From positions 1 to 64,000 of the forward strand of contig DATEOC010000082.1 in NCBI GenBank assembly GCA_035274425.1: a stretch of DNA of 64,000 nucleotides, given 5' to 3'. The position numbers and the translations under genes are program-made. Source of the DNA: JADMIH01 sp035274425. Its GTDB lineage: Bacteria; Chloroflexota; Chloroflexia; QHBQ01; JADMIH01. The notes below the pieces were generated by a model. The model made no database searches, was not told the origin of the DNA, and saw nothing but the letters and a program-made list of their open reading frames with translations. Shown piece after piece: positions 49,030 through 58,259 of this stretch (within the stretch, counting starts at the first letter, position 1; the number at the start of each line of letters is the position of its first letter).

Positions 49030-49622
49030 AGTCCGTAAAACCTGTAAAGTCGCGCCAGGTCCAGCGAGGGGAAAGCTCCAATGGCGTAGTCCGCTTAGTC
49101 GTGATGTGGACCGTCCTGCTGGGCCTGGGGGGCTTGATAGGTTACGCTTTTGCTGCCGGCTATTCACAAACGGCCCGAACACCGTCTGTGAGTAACCAAA
49201 GTAGCCAGGGTGGACAGAGTACCCCCAAGCCGGGTGTTGTCGGGCGGGTCTTGATGGTCAGTGGGCGGGACGATCACGGGCTTGTGCAAGACCCGGTAGT
49301 CCCGCTGTATAAGGCCCCGGATGATGACACTGTCGTAGCGCGTGTGCCCGATGGCACCTTCGTACGGGTCGTAGACCAGCGTCACGAGTGGATTCGCGTG
49401 CAGATGATAACCAATACCCAGGCTACCGGCTGGGTGAACGATTATTACCTGCGCAACCGTATGATCCGCACTGATGGCGGCGGGCAAGTCGACTTGTTAG
49501 ACGCCCGTGAATTGGGCGGGAAGATTCAGCTCTACGTGCGAGCGGTTACTGACCCCGCGGCGACCCCTGTATGGCTGGATGCGACAGAACTGCAAGAGAT
49601 CGGGGCGCGTTTAGACAAGTGA
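49026..49622 (+). CDS. Membrane-anchored SH3-like protein
   Basis: A 198-residue protein with one membrane segment (residues about 24-46, LVVMWTVLLGLGGLIGYAFAAGY), a short linker and an SH3-like (SH3b) domain near 78-145 (VPLYKAPDDDTVVARVPDGTFVRVV, WIRVQMI, GWVNDYYL). Bacterial SH3 domains often bind cell-wall peptides. It starts at a GTG overlapping the previous stop by four bases, so it is co-translated with the secreted hydrolase and may hold it at, or direct it to, the wall. Confidence 0.8.
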   Translation: MKSVKPVKSRQVQRGESSNGVVRLVVMWTVLLGLGGLIGYAFAAGYSQTARTPSVSNQSSQGGQSTPKPGVVGRVLMVSGRDDHGLVQDPVVPLYKAPDDDTVVARVPDGTFVRVVDQRHEWIRVQMITNTQATGWVNDYYLRNRMIRTDGGGQVDLLDARELGGKIQLYVRAVTDPAATPVWLDATELQEIGARLDK

Positions 49623-49658
49623 CGACGGACGATGGGAGCTATCAAGAGGCTCTCCAAG

Positions 49659-50096
49659 TCAAGCAGTTTCCTGCGGTAGGGAAAAGACAACTCGGCCATT
49701 GCTATATCCCTTAGCCGGTATGTATATGTCTTCGTTCGGCGGAACTTCATAAGGCCAGTTGAAGGCAGCGAGTGCCGTTTTCGCAAGCTCTCTAATGTGG
49801 ACCCATTGTGGGTTCTCGCATAGCGCGTCGTCCGTCCATAACTCAGCATTTGCCGAGCCGCTCATCCTGTCTAATTCAAAGTCAATCGCGTCGAGTATGC
49901 GGGTCTGTTCAGCCGTTAGACGCTAGCCGTCGTTGCCTTTAGCACAACTACAGAAATGGTCGAAATTCAACGCAAGCTCGTCTACTTTGCATACAAAGTC
50001 TGGGAACATGCGCAGTTGAACATCAGCAGGGTGCGCTAATGCCTGCACCGAATGCATTAGTCGGCGCATGCAATGTGGGTTGGCTAACTCTTCCAT
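49659..50096 (-). pseudogene. Unknown gene interrupted by an in-frame TAG
   Basis: From the ATG at 50096 the frame reads 57 codons (MEELANPHCMRRLMHSVQAL...), stops at TAG (49925-49923), then continues open in the same frame for 87 codons (RLTAEQTRILDAIDFELDRM...) to the TGA at 49659. I do not recognise the protein. The downstream half has a Trp/Pro-rich part (NPQWVHIRELAKTALAAF, WPYEVPPNEDIYIPAKGY). Possible explanations are a recent nonsense mutation, a sequence error or stop-codon readthrough. AAAAGG lies about ten bases upstream of the ATG. Confidence 0.5.
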
Positions 50097-50126
50097 TTTT
50101 GGACGCCTTTTCTTTTGCTTACCGTA

Positions 50127-52886
50127 TTATCTACCAGGCGGCTGGCAGTTAGGGTAGAAGGTGTTCGCCACTATCTTACTTGCCTGACCTCTTGTCACGT
50201 TGTTAAATGGGCGGAAGTACGGGCGGTTCGCACCGTCGCAAGGCTCGTTCTCAGACCCGCATGGGTAGCCACTCATCACGCCCAGGGAAGTTAGACGCAT
50301 TATCCAGAGGTAGAAGGGGTGAGTCCCAGGCACATCCGCATAAGTCTGCCCGGTAGGTGTGCCTGCCACTCCGGCTGCGTTACTCACTATCTTCGCCAGC
50401 TGGCCGCGCGTGGCATTGGCAAACGGACGGAAATAAGGGAGGTTGTCGGGAGGGCTGCAAGGCTCCCCTGCTCCCCCGCATTGGTATCCACTCATAAAGC
50501 CCTGGTTGGAGAGGCGGTTGATCCAGGTGTAGAAGGGATTGGCACTATCGACATCCTCGAATATCTGTGGCCCTGGGTCGTCGTTGATATTTGCCGCATT
50601 GGATACTACTTTGGCAATTTGACCCCTGGTAATCTCGTTGCCTGGGCGGAAGGTACCGTCAGAGTAGCCACTCATGATACCGCGATTGGTAAGACACGTT
50701 ATTGGGGCATAGAATGGGTTGTCGGGAGGCACGTCGCAGAAAGTGTAAGGGCAGGGAGTGGGTGTGCTGGTCGGTTGGACACATACGACGTAATGCTCCG
50801 TAAGCGTCCCAAAACCGGGGTTGCCGGCGGGTGAAGTACCGCTAGCCCAAGCATCACTGCTGTTTAGAGCGGTGACGCCATAGAGTAAGCTGTTCCCCGG
50901 CTCTTCAGCAGGGCTGGCGACGACGCTCCATTGCGCACCGTCCCAGTGCTCTATCAGTGTGCTATAGGAGAAGTTGGCATCCGCATAGAATCCTACGGCC
51001 CATATATCGTTAGGAGCAGATGCCGAGATGCTCTTGAGATTGTTGAGGTTCGCGCCAAGACTTGGGCTGGGGACGATGCTCCAGGTGCTGCCATCCCAGT
51101 GCTCAATGAGCGTCTGGCTCGCACCAATCCCACTCTGCATCCCCACAGCCCAGGCGTCGTCAGGATCAATTGCCACCACTCCGGACAAGATACCATTTCC
51201 GGGGCTTGGGACAACGCTCCACTCCGTGCCGTCCCAGTGCTCGATCAATGTACCTTCTTCGGTGCCGTCGTAGAACGACCCAACAGCCCATACGTCGTCA
51301 GATGCGCTCGCCGACACCGCATTAAAGTAGTCGTCTTCTCCACCTGGGCTGAGACTTGGAACGATGCTCCACTCCGTGCCATCCCAGTGCAATGTAAGAG
51401 TCCGACCTATGTTTCCGTTAAAGTATGCCCCGACAGCCCATACGTCGTTGGAAGCCACCGCCGAGACAGCGGTTAGACGGCTGTCAAATGGCGGCTCTAC
51501 GTCCGGTGTGGGCACAATGCTCCACGTGCTGCCATCCCAATGTTCTACCAGCATCATTGATGTTTCGTCGTCAACAAAGTATCTCCCCACCGCCCATACG
51601 TCGTTGGAAGCCACCGCCGACACCCCAAAAAGATGATTAGGTGCGGTTCCATTATTTGGGCTGGGAACCACAGTCCACTGCACGCCATTCCAGTGCTCAA
51701 TCAGGGTTCCACTCTCATTGCTTGTGGCAGAGTCATTGTAGTCACCGACAGCCCATACATCGTTCGGGGCAAGGGCGTCAATTGCATAGAGATTATTGGT
51801 CGATGATCCAGCGTTTGCGCTGGGCACGACGCGCCATCCGGATTGGCAGGTGGGAATGGGAGAGGGCGTGGCAGTGTAAGTGCGAGTAGAGGTGGATGTT
51901 GGAGGCGGAGTGTTGGTAGCTGTGTACGTGGGGGTAGCAGTACGTGTGGGAGTGGAAGTTGGGGGAGTCCCGGTCACAGTAGGCGTTGGAGTGGAAGTGC
52001 TGACCTGGCAGGCAGGATAGAAGGCATCCGCGACCCAGGCTGCCATCTCGGCGCGTGTGGGACTGAATATGGCATTTGGCCGGAAGTAAGGGCGGTTATC
52101 TGGGAATATACAAGGCTCCTGTGGCGTCGTGCCACAGGGGAAGCCTCTCGCCAGACCTTGCTTGGCGAGACCCTGGATGAAAACATAGAATGTGCTGCTG
52201 GGCGGCACATCCTCGAAGGTCTGCCCGGCTGGCGTTCCGCCCAGGCCAAGCGTGTTAGAAAGTGTCTTTGCGAATTGCCCGCGCGTTTGGGTAGAGTACG
52301 GGCGGAAGTATGGTAGGTTATCGGGTCCGCAAGGCTCACCTGGCCCACCGCACGGGAATCCGCTCATTATCCCGCGATTCCACATCCTGTTGACGTAGTC
52401 ATAATAGGGATGTCCAGGAGGCACATCTTCTACCACCTGGGGACCCGGGTCTTCATTGAAACCTGCTGCCAGTGAGAGCACTTTGGCAATTTCAGTCTTT
52501 ATCGAGTTGAATTGGAAGTCGGGCCGGTAGTATGGATACCCTTGTGGGCCACATGGTTCCTGTGGAGATTGCCCGCATTGGTACGCCTCCATGAACCCGT
52601 GGCACGAAGAGCACAAGATTTGCGCGTAATCGGGTCTGCTGGATGATACATCTTCAAAAGGACCACAAAAGCCGGGCGGGACAGTCGCAGAGGGGAGGGC
52701 GGTAGTGGTCGCTGTGCCGGTTTCAAGTGGGGCTGTAAGTGTATCGCTGGCGACTCCAACCGCCGGTCTCTCAGGTGTCGACTGCGCTTGCGTGCTGGTC
52801 GTCAGCACAATTCCAAATGCAATTATGACGATACCGAGTGCGAGCCAGGAGGCGCGTGTCAAGTTAGCAAGTAATCGCGGGGACAT
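50127..52886 (-). CDS. SLH surface protein with seven-unit propeller between two SLH clusters
   Basis: A 919-residue exported protein. Order: signal peptide (residues 8-33), three SLH-like domains (FEDVSSS..., FEDVPPGHPYY..., FEDVPPSSTFYVF...), a Thr/Pro linker, seven units of about 50 residues each with a DVWAVG-type motif and EHWDGTxWSxVPSP (a probable seven-bladed propeller), and three more SLH domains at the C-terminus. SLH domains bind secondary cell-wall polymers. Most SLH units carry a Cys pair in GYPCG...EPC. Having SLH clusters at both ends is unusual. It is a paralogue of the next gene. Confidence 0.9.
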   Translation of the reverse strand: MSPRLLANLTRASWLALGIVIIAFGIVLTTSTQAQSTPERPAVGVASDTLTAPLETGTATTTALPSATVPPGFCGPFEDVSSSRPDYAQILCSSCHGFMEAYQCGQSPQEPCGPQGYPYYRPDFQFNSIKTEIAKVLSLAAGFNEDPGPQVVEDVPPGHPYYDYVNRMWNRGIMSGFPCGGPGEPCGPDNLPYFRPYSTQTRGQFAKTLSNTLGLGGTPAGQTFEDVPPSSTFYVFIQGLAKQGLARGFPCGTTPQEPCIFPDNRPYFRPNAIFSPTRAEMAAWVADAFYPACQVSTSTPTPTVTGTPPTSTPTRTATPTYTATNTPPPTSTSTRTYTATPSPIPTCQSGWRVVPSANAGSSTNNLYAIDALAPNDVWAVGDYNDSATSNESGTLIEHWNGVQWTVVPSPNNGTAPNHLFGVSAVASNDVWAVGRYFVDDETSMMLVEHWDGSTWSIVPTPDVEPPFDSRLTAVSAVASNDVWAVGAYFNGNIGRTLTLHWDGTEWSIVPSLSPGGEDDYFNAVSASASDDVWAVGSFYDGTEEGTLIEHWDGTEWSVVPSPGNGILSGVVAIDPDDAWAVGMQSGIGASQTLIEHWDGSTWSIVPSPSLGANLNNLKSISASAPNDIWAVGFYADANFSYSTLIEHWDGAQWSVVASPAEEPGNSLLYGVTALNSSDAWASGTSPAGNPGFGTLTEHYVVCVQPTSTPTPCPYTFCDVPPDNPFYAPITCLTNRGIMSGYSDGTFRPGNEITRGQIAKVVSNAANINDDPGPQIFEDVDSANPFYTWINRLSNQGFMSGYQCGGAGEPCSPPDNLPYFRPFANATRGQLAKIVSNAAGVAGTPTGQTYADVPGTHPFYLWIMRLTSLGVMSGYPCGSENEPCDGANRPYFRPFNNVTRGQASKIVANTFYPNCQPPGR

Positions 52887-52950
52887 GTTATCCTTTCCTT
52901 GTTATGCCATAGGGTCGTGAGTCGGGCAAGTACGTCGCAGAGGTAGAATG

Positions 52951-55026
52951 CTATGGGGTCTGGCAGTTGGGGTAAAAGGTGTTGGCTACTATCTTACTAG
53001 CCTGTCCCCTGGTTACGTTGGCGAAAGGGCGGAAGTATGGGCGGTTCGCATCGTCGCAAGGTTCGTTCTCAGCACCACATGGGTAGCCGGACATCACGCC
53101 CAGGTTGGTTAGACGCATGATCCAGAGGTAGAAGGGATGCTCCTCCGGCACGTCGGTGTAGAAGATGCCAGTCGGCGTGCCACCAAGCCCGGCTGCGTTG
53201 CTCACGATTTTTGCCAGCTGCCCACGCGTGGCGTTGGCAAAGGAGCGGAAGTATGGCCTGTTGTCGGGTGGATTGCAAGGCTCCTCAGGTATGGTGCCGC
53301 AAGGGTAGCCGCCTATGTACCCTCTCCTGGAGAGACGGTTGATCCAGACGTAGAAGGTGCTCGTGGGGTCCACGTCCTCATATATCTGCTCACCCGGATC
53401 GTCGTTGATGTTGGCGGCGTTACTGACCATCTTGGCTATTTGCGACCGGGTAATCTCGTTGCCAGGGCGGAAGGTGCCGTCGGAATAACCTGAGATAATG
53501 CCCCTGCACGCCAGGCACCTGATGAAGGAGTAGAAGGTGTGGTCATTCGGCACGTCGGAGAAGGAAATTGCGCAGGCCGTCGAAGTAGCTGTGGCCTGCA
53601 CGCTCGTGGCAGTGGAAGTAGCAACATTGGGTGTGCCTGTCGGCGTCGCCGCGATAACCGTTCCGGTAGCGGTTGGGGGTACGGGTGTGGTGGTCACAGC
53701 GACAGTGACGATTGCGGTATTAGTCGCTATGCTCGTTGGTAGAGATGTGGATGTGGCTGCCGGGGAAGTTGCCGTTGAGGTCGCAACGGGCACGGTGGTG
53801 GCTGTGCCTGTTGGCACAGCGGTTGGTGTGATGCAGGGGATAGTGCCGTACCGCTCGGTGAGGGTCTGCTGCGAGGTGTCGCCGTAGCTCCCTACCGCCC
53901 AGAGGTCGCCCGCGGCGGTGGATGCGGCCACCAGGCTGTTGTCGGTGAGGCCGGGGTTTGCGCTTTTGCCCTGGGTCCAGTTAGCGCCGTCCCAGTGGAT
54001 AGCTAATGTGAGCAACTCCGTGCCGGTGTCGTAACCGCCTACCGCCCATATATCCGTAGCCGAGACCACGGCGAGACCGCCCAAAGCGTTATCCCCGGTG
54101 CCGAAGCTCGGTGTAGGGATAATAGCCCATGCAGAGCCATTCCATCGCTCGGAGAGAGGGACGAAGCGGGTGCCGTCGTTGCAGGCCCCGACAGCCCACA
54201 CGTTGTTCGCCGCGACGTTAGCTACGGCGGCGAGGAGGCAATCCCCATTGTTGGGACTCGAAACCTCGCTCCAGCTGGTGCCGGTCCAATGGAGAGTGTA
54301 CGTGTAATAGTTCAGTGAGAGGTCGGCGGACGCGCCAACAGCCCACACGTCGTTGGGCGCAATCGCCGTGACGCCTCGAAGCCCTGCCACTCTGAGGAAT
54401 GGGTTAGGGCTGGAGACGACATTCCACTGCGTGCCGTTCCACCTTTCGGTTAGCGTCTGATAAATGTTAGTGCTGTTGCTGTAATAACCCACCGCCCACG
54501 CATCAGTCGCGGAGATCGTGACCACTCCGTACAGGTAGTTCTCGGCGGAGCCGGGGCTGGCGCTGGTAGCCTGCGACCATTGGGTGCCATCCCAGTGAAG
54601 AGTCAGCGTCTGGTATGGGGAGGCAGAGGAGGTGCGATAGAAGCCGACCGCCCACACATCGCTCGACGTGCGGGCCGATACTGCTTGCAGCAGATTATCA
54701 CTCGTCCCGACGTTCGGGCTGGGCACGATGTTCCACGCGCTGCCGTCCCAACGCTCGATGAGGGTCTGGGAGACACCGCTGGTGTTCGAATAGGCCCCAA
54801 CCGCCCAGACTTCCGTCGATGAGAGGGCAGAGACGCCGTTCAGGATGTTGCCGGCTGTGCCGGAATTGGCGCTCGGCTCGACGGCCCAACCGGGGCCGCA
54901 ATTAGTAGGCGATGCAGGTTGGGACAGCGTCTCGACCGCTGAGGCGGGGTGCGCTATTAAGGCGAGGCAGGCTGCCATGCCGACAGCCAGGAGAGAGATA
55001 CCTAGGGCGACGAAGTATTTACGCAT
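52951..55026 (-). CDS. SLH surface protein with seven-unit propeller
   Basis: A 691-residue paralogue of the preceding protein: signal peptide (8-30), seven propeller units with motifs EVWAVGAYS, DVWAVGFYR, DAWAVGYYS, DVWAVGASA, NVWAVGACN, DIWAVGGYD and DLWAVGSYG, a Thr/Val/Ala-rich linker, then three C-terminal SLH domains (FSDVPNDHTFYSFIRCL, YEDVDPTSTFYVWINRL, YTDVPEEHPFYLWIMRL) with the GYPCG...EPC Cys pairs. It lacks the N-terminal SLH cluster of its neighbour, so the pair differ by gain or loss of that module. Ligand of the propeller unknown. Confidence 0.9.
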   Translation of the reverse strand: MRKYFVALGISLLAVGMAACLALIAHPASAVETLSQPASPTNCGPGWAVEPSANSGTAGNILNGVSALSSTEVWAVGAYSNTSGVSQTLIERWDGSAWNIVPSPNVGTSDNLLQAVSARTSSDVWAVGFYRTSSASPYQTLTLHWDGTQWSQATSASPGSAENYLYGVVTISATDAWAVGYYSNSTNIYQTLTERWNGTQWNVVSSPNPFLRVAGLRGVTAIAPNDVWAVGASADLSLNYYTYTLHWTGTSWSEVSSPNNGDCLLAAVANVAANNVWAVGACNDGTRFVPLSERWNGSAWAIIPTPSFGTGDNALGGLAVVSATDIWAVGGYDTGTELLTLAIHWDGANWTQGKSANPGLTDNSLVAASTAAGDLWAVGSYGDTSQQTLTERYGTIPCITPTAVPTGTATTVPVATSTATSPAATSTSLPTSIATNTAIVTVAVTTTPVPPTATGTVIAATPTGTPNVATSTATSVQATATSTACAISFSDVPNDHTFYSFIRCLACRGIISGYSDGTFRPGNEITRSQIAKMVSNAANINDDPGEQIYEDVDPTSTFYVWINRLSRRGYIGGYPCGTIPEEPCNPPDNRPYFRSFANATRGQLAKIVSNAAGLGGTPTGIFYTDVPEEHPFYLWIMRLTNLGVMSGYPCGAENEPCDDANRPYFRPFANVTRGQASKIVANTFYPNCQTP

Positions 55027-55310
55027 TATTGTTCCCCTTCCACATTAGTTGGTAGCGTGGCGGTTTGCTTATATTCTATTATACTCGGCTATCGCTCGCA
55101 CGGTGTCTTCAATCTGTACAAATGGATACCTCCCCTGCTCTACTTCAAAAGATGTAGAGCGTCGCTACAGAGAAGGTGGTGACAAGTATACATGCTATGC
55201 ACGGTGCGCGAGGCAGGTAGGCAGGTTACACTCTTCACAGAGTAGAACTTATCAGAGAGCGATGTAACCACACAGAATCCTTTACTACCATATAGGAATA
55301 GGAGCAACAA

Positions 55311-55757
55311 ATGTATTCCCTACCCACACTTCAATCACAAGACCGCGCCGATGTGGCTGTCGCGACCGACTACCATACTGAAACAGCAGAGCGCGGGCAA
55401 GACCGGGCCATAAGCACATATAGGGTGACAGAGTCCGTAATAAGCGCCGCCTTGCAATCCGAGCTTGCCCGTCGTATCGAGGCAATAATGAACTACAGGC
55501 CATCGCCTGAGACTATCTTTGCGAACCCGGTGACGCTCACGGCGACCTTCTCCCACGACGGCTCACTCTTCCGGTTGGAAGGTGCCAGAAGCGTAGCGAC
55601 GCTGGTCCTGGTCCGCCCGTGCGCCTACTGCGGCACAGGCGAGTTCAGCAGCATCCCTCTCACAGACCTTGCTGACCTGGGTTACGCCCTGACTGTGTGG
55701 GAGCCTTTACACGCCGATTGCCAGGAGGCAGACCCGGCTAACTGGCTGTATAGCTAA
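55311..55757 (+). CDS. Small protein with Cys-His cluster, unknown
   Basis: I do not recognise this 148-residue protein. The second half has VLVRPCAYCGTGEFSSIPLTDL followed by LHADCQEAD, giving CxxC and HxxC groups about 35 residues apart, which could bind zinc. The N-terminal half is a predicted helix (SALQSELARRIEAIMNYRPSP) and a beta part (VTLTATFSHDGSLFRLEGA). It stands alone between minus-strand SLH genes and is followed by a long hairpin. The start at 55311 follows ATAGGAATAGGAGCAACAA, a fair ribosome binding site. Confidence 0.65.
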   Translation: MYSLPTLQSQDRADVAVATDYHTETAERGQDRAISTYRVTESVISAALQSELARRIEAIMNYRPSPETIFANPVTLTATFSHDGSLFRLEGARSVATLVLVRPCAYCGTGEFSSIPLTDLADLGYALTVWEPLHADCQEADPANWLYS

Positions 55758-55797
55758 GGGCGCTAAAGATTGCCTTGCCCTCATTGGGGAGGAGAGG

Positions 55798-55860
55798 TTG
55801 AAAGAAGTACAAAAATGTAGGTTTGGCTAAGCCAAACCTACATTTTTGTACTTCTTTCAA
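55798..55860. terminator. Very long perfect hairpin between convergent genes
   Basis: Thirty-base perfect arms (55798-55827 / 55831-55860) with loop TAA; the tip is GTTTGGC and T-runs occur on both strands. It lies between a plus-strand gene (ending 55757) and a minus-strand gene (ending 55942), so a two-way terminator fits. Fourth member of the long-hairpin class. Confidence 0.82.
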
Positions 55861-55941
55861 AGAGTTATTACTGCTTTAGCACGCTCGATGAAAATATGGG
55901 TATTTCATGCCGGTGCAGAGTGTAGAGATTGCAGACGCGAC

Positions 55942-57969
55942 CTAACGCGCAGTACATTCAGGGAAGAAGGTATTTGCCACTATCTTCGCCACCTGCGCAC
56001 GCGTGGCGCTGTTGTTGGGGCGGAAGTAAGGAAGGTTGCCCGAACCACACGGCTCACCAGGGCTGCCGCAGGGATAGCCTCCCATGATGCCCCGCGACGA
56101 CAGCCTCTGCACCCAGGTGTAGAAAGTGCCACTGGGCGGCACGTCCTCGAAGCTCTGTCCGGCAGGGGTATCGCTGTAGCCCGCCGCATTTGAGACGATC
56201 TTGGCGATCTGCCCGCGGGTGGCGTTCGAGTTCACCCTGAAGTACGGCCTGTTGCCGGAGCCGCACGGCTCGCCGACACCCCCGCACGGGTAGCCGCTCA
56301 TGATGCCCAGGCTCGCCATGCGCTGCACCCACGTGTAGAAGGTGCTGCCGGGCGGCACATCCTCGAAGGTCTGGCCGCTCACCGGATCATTGAACCCGGC
56401 GGCGTTGGAGACCACCTTCGACAGCTGGCCGCGCGTGATGTCGTTGTTGGGGCGGAAGGTGCCGTCTGAGTAGCCTCCCAGGATGTCGCGTGAGGCGAGG
56501 CACTCCACGTAAGGGTATGCCCAGTGGTCGGAGCATACGTCGCTGAAGCGAGAGTCGCACGCCACGTTCACTACGTATAAGGGGCTTGGGCCGAGCGTCA
56601 ATTCGACGGTGCCGTTGCTGGCGGTCATGCGGGTGGTGTTGCCGTCGCGGTCTACCACGTCCACCTGCGCCGTCTCAGCTGGGTAGCTCACGGTAGCGGA
56701 ATCGTTGACGCGCCAAACCATGTGCAGGGGCACGCCGTCGCTGCGGACGAAGCGATAGTCGAAGCCAATCCAGTCAGAGGTGTCGGGCTGATGCTGGTTG
56801 TTGCCCGGTATCATCTGCGGCCCCATGCCCGTATAGGTCGCCCCGTCGAGCATAGTCGCTACGGTGCTGTAGGCGGCATAAGCAGGCTTGACGGTGAGGT
56901 TGTCGCGCACGATAGCCATTCCACCATAGAGGTTGTTGGGATTGTCGAACTTGTCCTCAAACTGGAAATAGTCGAACTGGACCACGCGCGGCGCCGCAGC
57001 CGCGATGCCGTACATGCGCGCCAGCATAGAGGCCTGCTCATCCTCGGTCCAACGGAACTGGGTGGGACAGGTGCCGCAGGTGCTACGCCCATCCTCTGTA
57101 ATCCATACCTCCGAAGGGGCACCGCCGTGAGCGTCTATCCAATCGTTCACCATGTAGAGGCGGTACTGGAAGTTCTGGACGAGGTTGAGCGGCTCCATGC
57201 TTTCGGGCACGCGGTCAGGCATGTAAGTGTGGATGGAGAGGGCGTCGAAGTTGATCGCGCCGCCGGAGTCGGCCACCACCTCATCCAGGAAGGCCATCCC
57301 GCCGTTATCCGTATCATGGACGGAGAGGCCGCCGATAAGGACGCGAGCATCGGGGTCTTCGGCTTTGATGGTAGAGTAGGCCCCCGCGAGGAGGGTGGCA
57401 TAGCGGGCGACCCTGTCGCAGCTATTGAGGCAGCGCCACGTGCCTGGCACGTCCGGCTCGTTCCATATCTCCCATACGTGGATGCGGTCTTTCCACCTGC
57501 TGACCGCGGCCTGCACAAAGTCGAAATAGGCTTGCTGGTCGAGCGGCTCGTACCAGTACCACCCCTCTGTAGAGTGCGGCACGCCGGAGGCCCAGGAGGG
57601 TGTGGTGAGGAGCATGCCGACTATCTCCATGCCATTCGAGATGTCGAGTCCGATGCGCTCATCGTAGTGCGCCCAGCTGAAGGAACCCTGGCTGTTCGGC
57701 TCGATGTTGGCCCACGACAGCTCCTCCCGCGACCATTTGACGCCTGCCTGGGCCGCGAGAGTACCAAGCTGCGTCGCCTGGCTGTAGTTGCGCTCCAGCC
57801 CGGTCAGGTAGAGGTTCATGCCGAAGAGGGTAGCCGGGACGAGGCGCGGGCTGTTCCCTTGTTGAGCGGGAGGCTGGGGCTGTTTAGCCTGGGAGTATGC
57901 GGATTGGCTCCCCAGGAGGAGCATCGCCAGGACAGTTAGGGGGAGAATCGAGAAGAGTCTGGTTCGCAT
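55942..57969 (-). CDS. SLH-anchored glycoside hydrolase-like protein
   Basis: A 675-residue exported protein. Signal peptide 1-26 (LFSILPLTVLAMLLLGSQSAYS), then a TIM-barrel of the GH39/GH5-like clan A type: VKWSREELSWANIEP, VWEIWNEPDVPGTW with acid/base Glu171, and EVWITEDGRS with nucleophile Glu292; FDYFQFEDK follows. A small beta-domain comes next, then three C-terminal SLH domains with Cys pairs (GYPCGGVGEPCG). I chose the ATG at 57969, with AAAGAGGC upstream, over 58017. Expected to cut a beta-linked polysaccharide at the cell surface. Confidence 0.88.
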   Translation of the reverse strand: MRTRLFSILPLTVLAMLLLGSQSAYSQAKQPQPPAQQGNSPRLVPATLFGMNLYLTGLERNYSQATQLGTLAAQAGVKWSREELSWANIEPNSQGSFSWAHYDERIGLDISNGMEIVGMLLTTPSWASGVPHSTEGWYWYEPLDQQAYFDFVQAAVSRWKDRIHVWEIWNEPDVPGTWRCLNSCDRVARYATLLAGAYSTIKAEDPDARVLIGGLSVHDTDNGGMAFLDEVVADSGGAINFDALSIHTYMPDRVPESMEPLNLVQNFQYRLYMVNDWIDAHGGAPSEVWITEDGRSTCGTCPTQFRWTEDEQASMLARMYGIAAAAPRVVQFDYFQFEDKFDNPNNLYGGMAIVRDNLTVKPAYAAYSTVATMLDGATYTGMGPQMIPGNNQHQPDTSDWIGFDYRFVRSDGVPLHMVWRVNDSATVSYPAETAQVDVVDRDGNTTRMTASNGTVELTLGPSPLYVVNVACDSRFSDVCSDHWAYPYVECLASRDILGGYSDGTFRPNNDITRGQLSKVVSNAAGFNDPVSGQTFEDVPPGSTFYTWVQRMASLGIMSGYPCGGVGEPCGSGNRPYFRVNSNATRGQIAKIVSNAAGYSDTPAGQSFEDVPPSGTFYTWVQRLSSRGIMGGYPCGSPGEPCGSGNLPYFRPNNSATRAQVAKIVANTFFPECTAR

Positions 57970-58259
57970 CTTTGCCTCTTTCGCTTTACTGGAGCCGTGT
58001 TGGGATAAAACCGGCAAGGGACTCTAGTGCGTGTGGCTAGAGTGTACCCAATCAAGACGCCTCGAAGCAACTCCAAAGGTACGTAAATAGTCGCATTTTG
58101 CATGGTACAAAGGTCATTACTCAACCTGGTAAATTAGTCCTCGGAGGGGTCCTTTTTGGCTACCAAATGTGCATTATGCTTCGGTCCACAGGCGGAGAGA
58201 GGTAAGATAAGTAACGAGAATCTCTCGTATCCCCTCTACAGACTAAAGGAAGGAGCGAT

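Noticed and set aside
56722..57939. A 405-residue open frame antisense to the SLH glycoside hydrolase gene
   Set aside because: The opposite strand encodes a coherent signal peptide, catalytic glutamates and SLH domains. The antisense frame is His/Val/Arg-rich without any domain.
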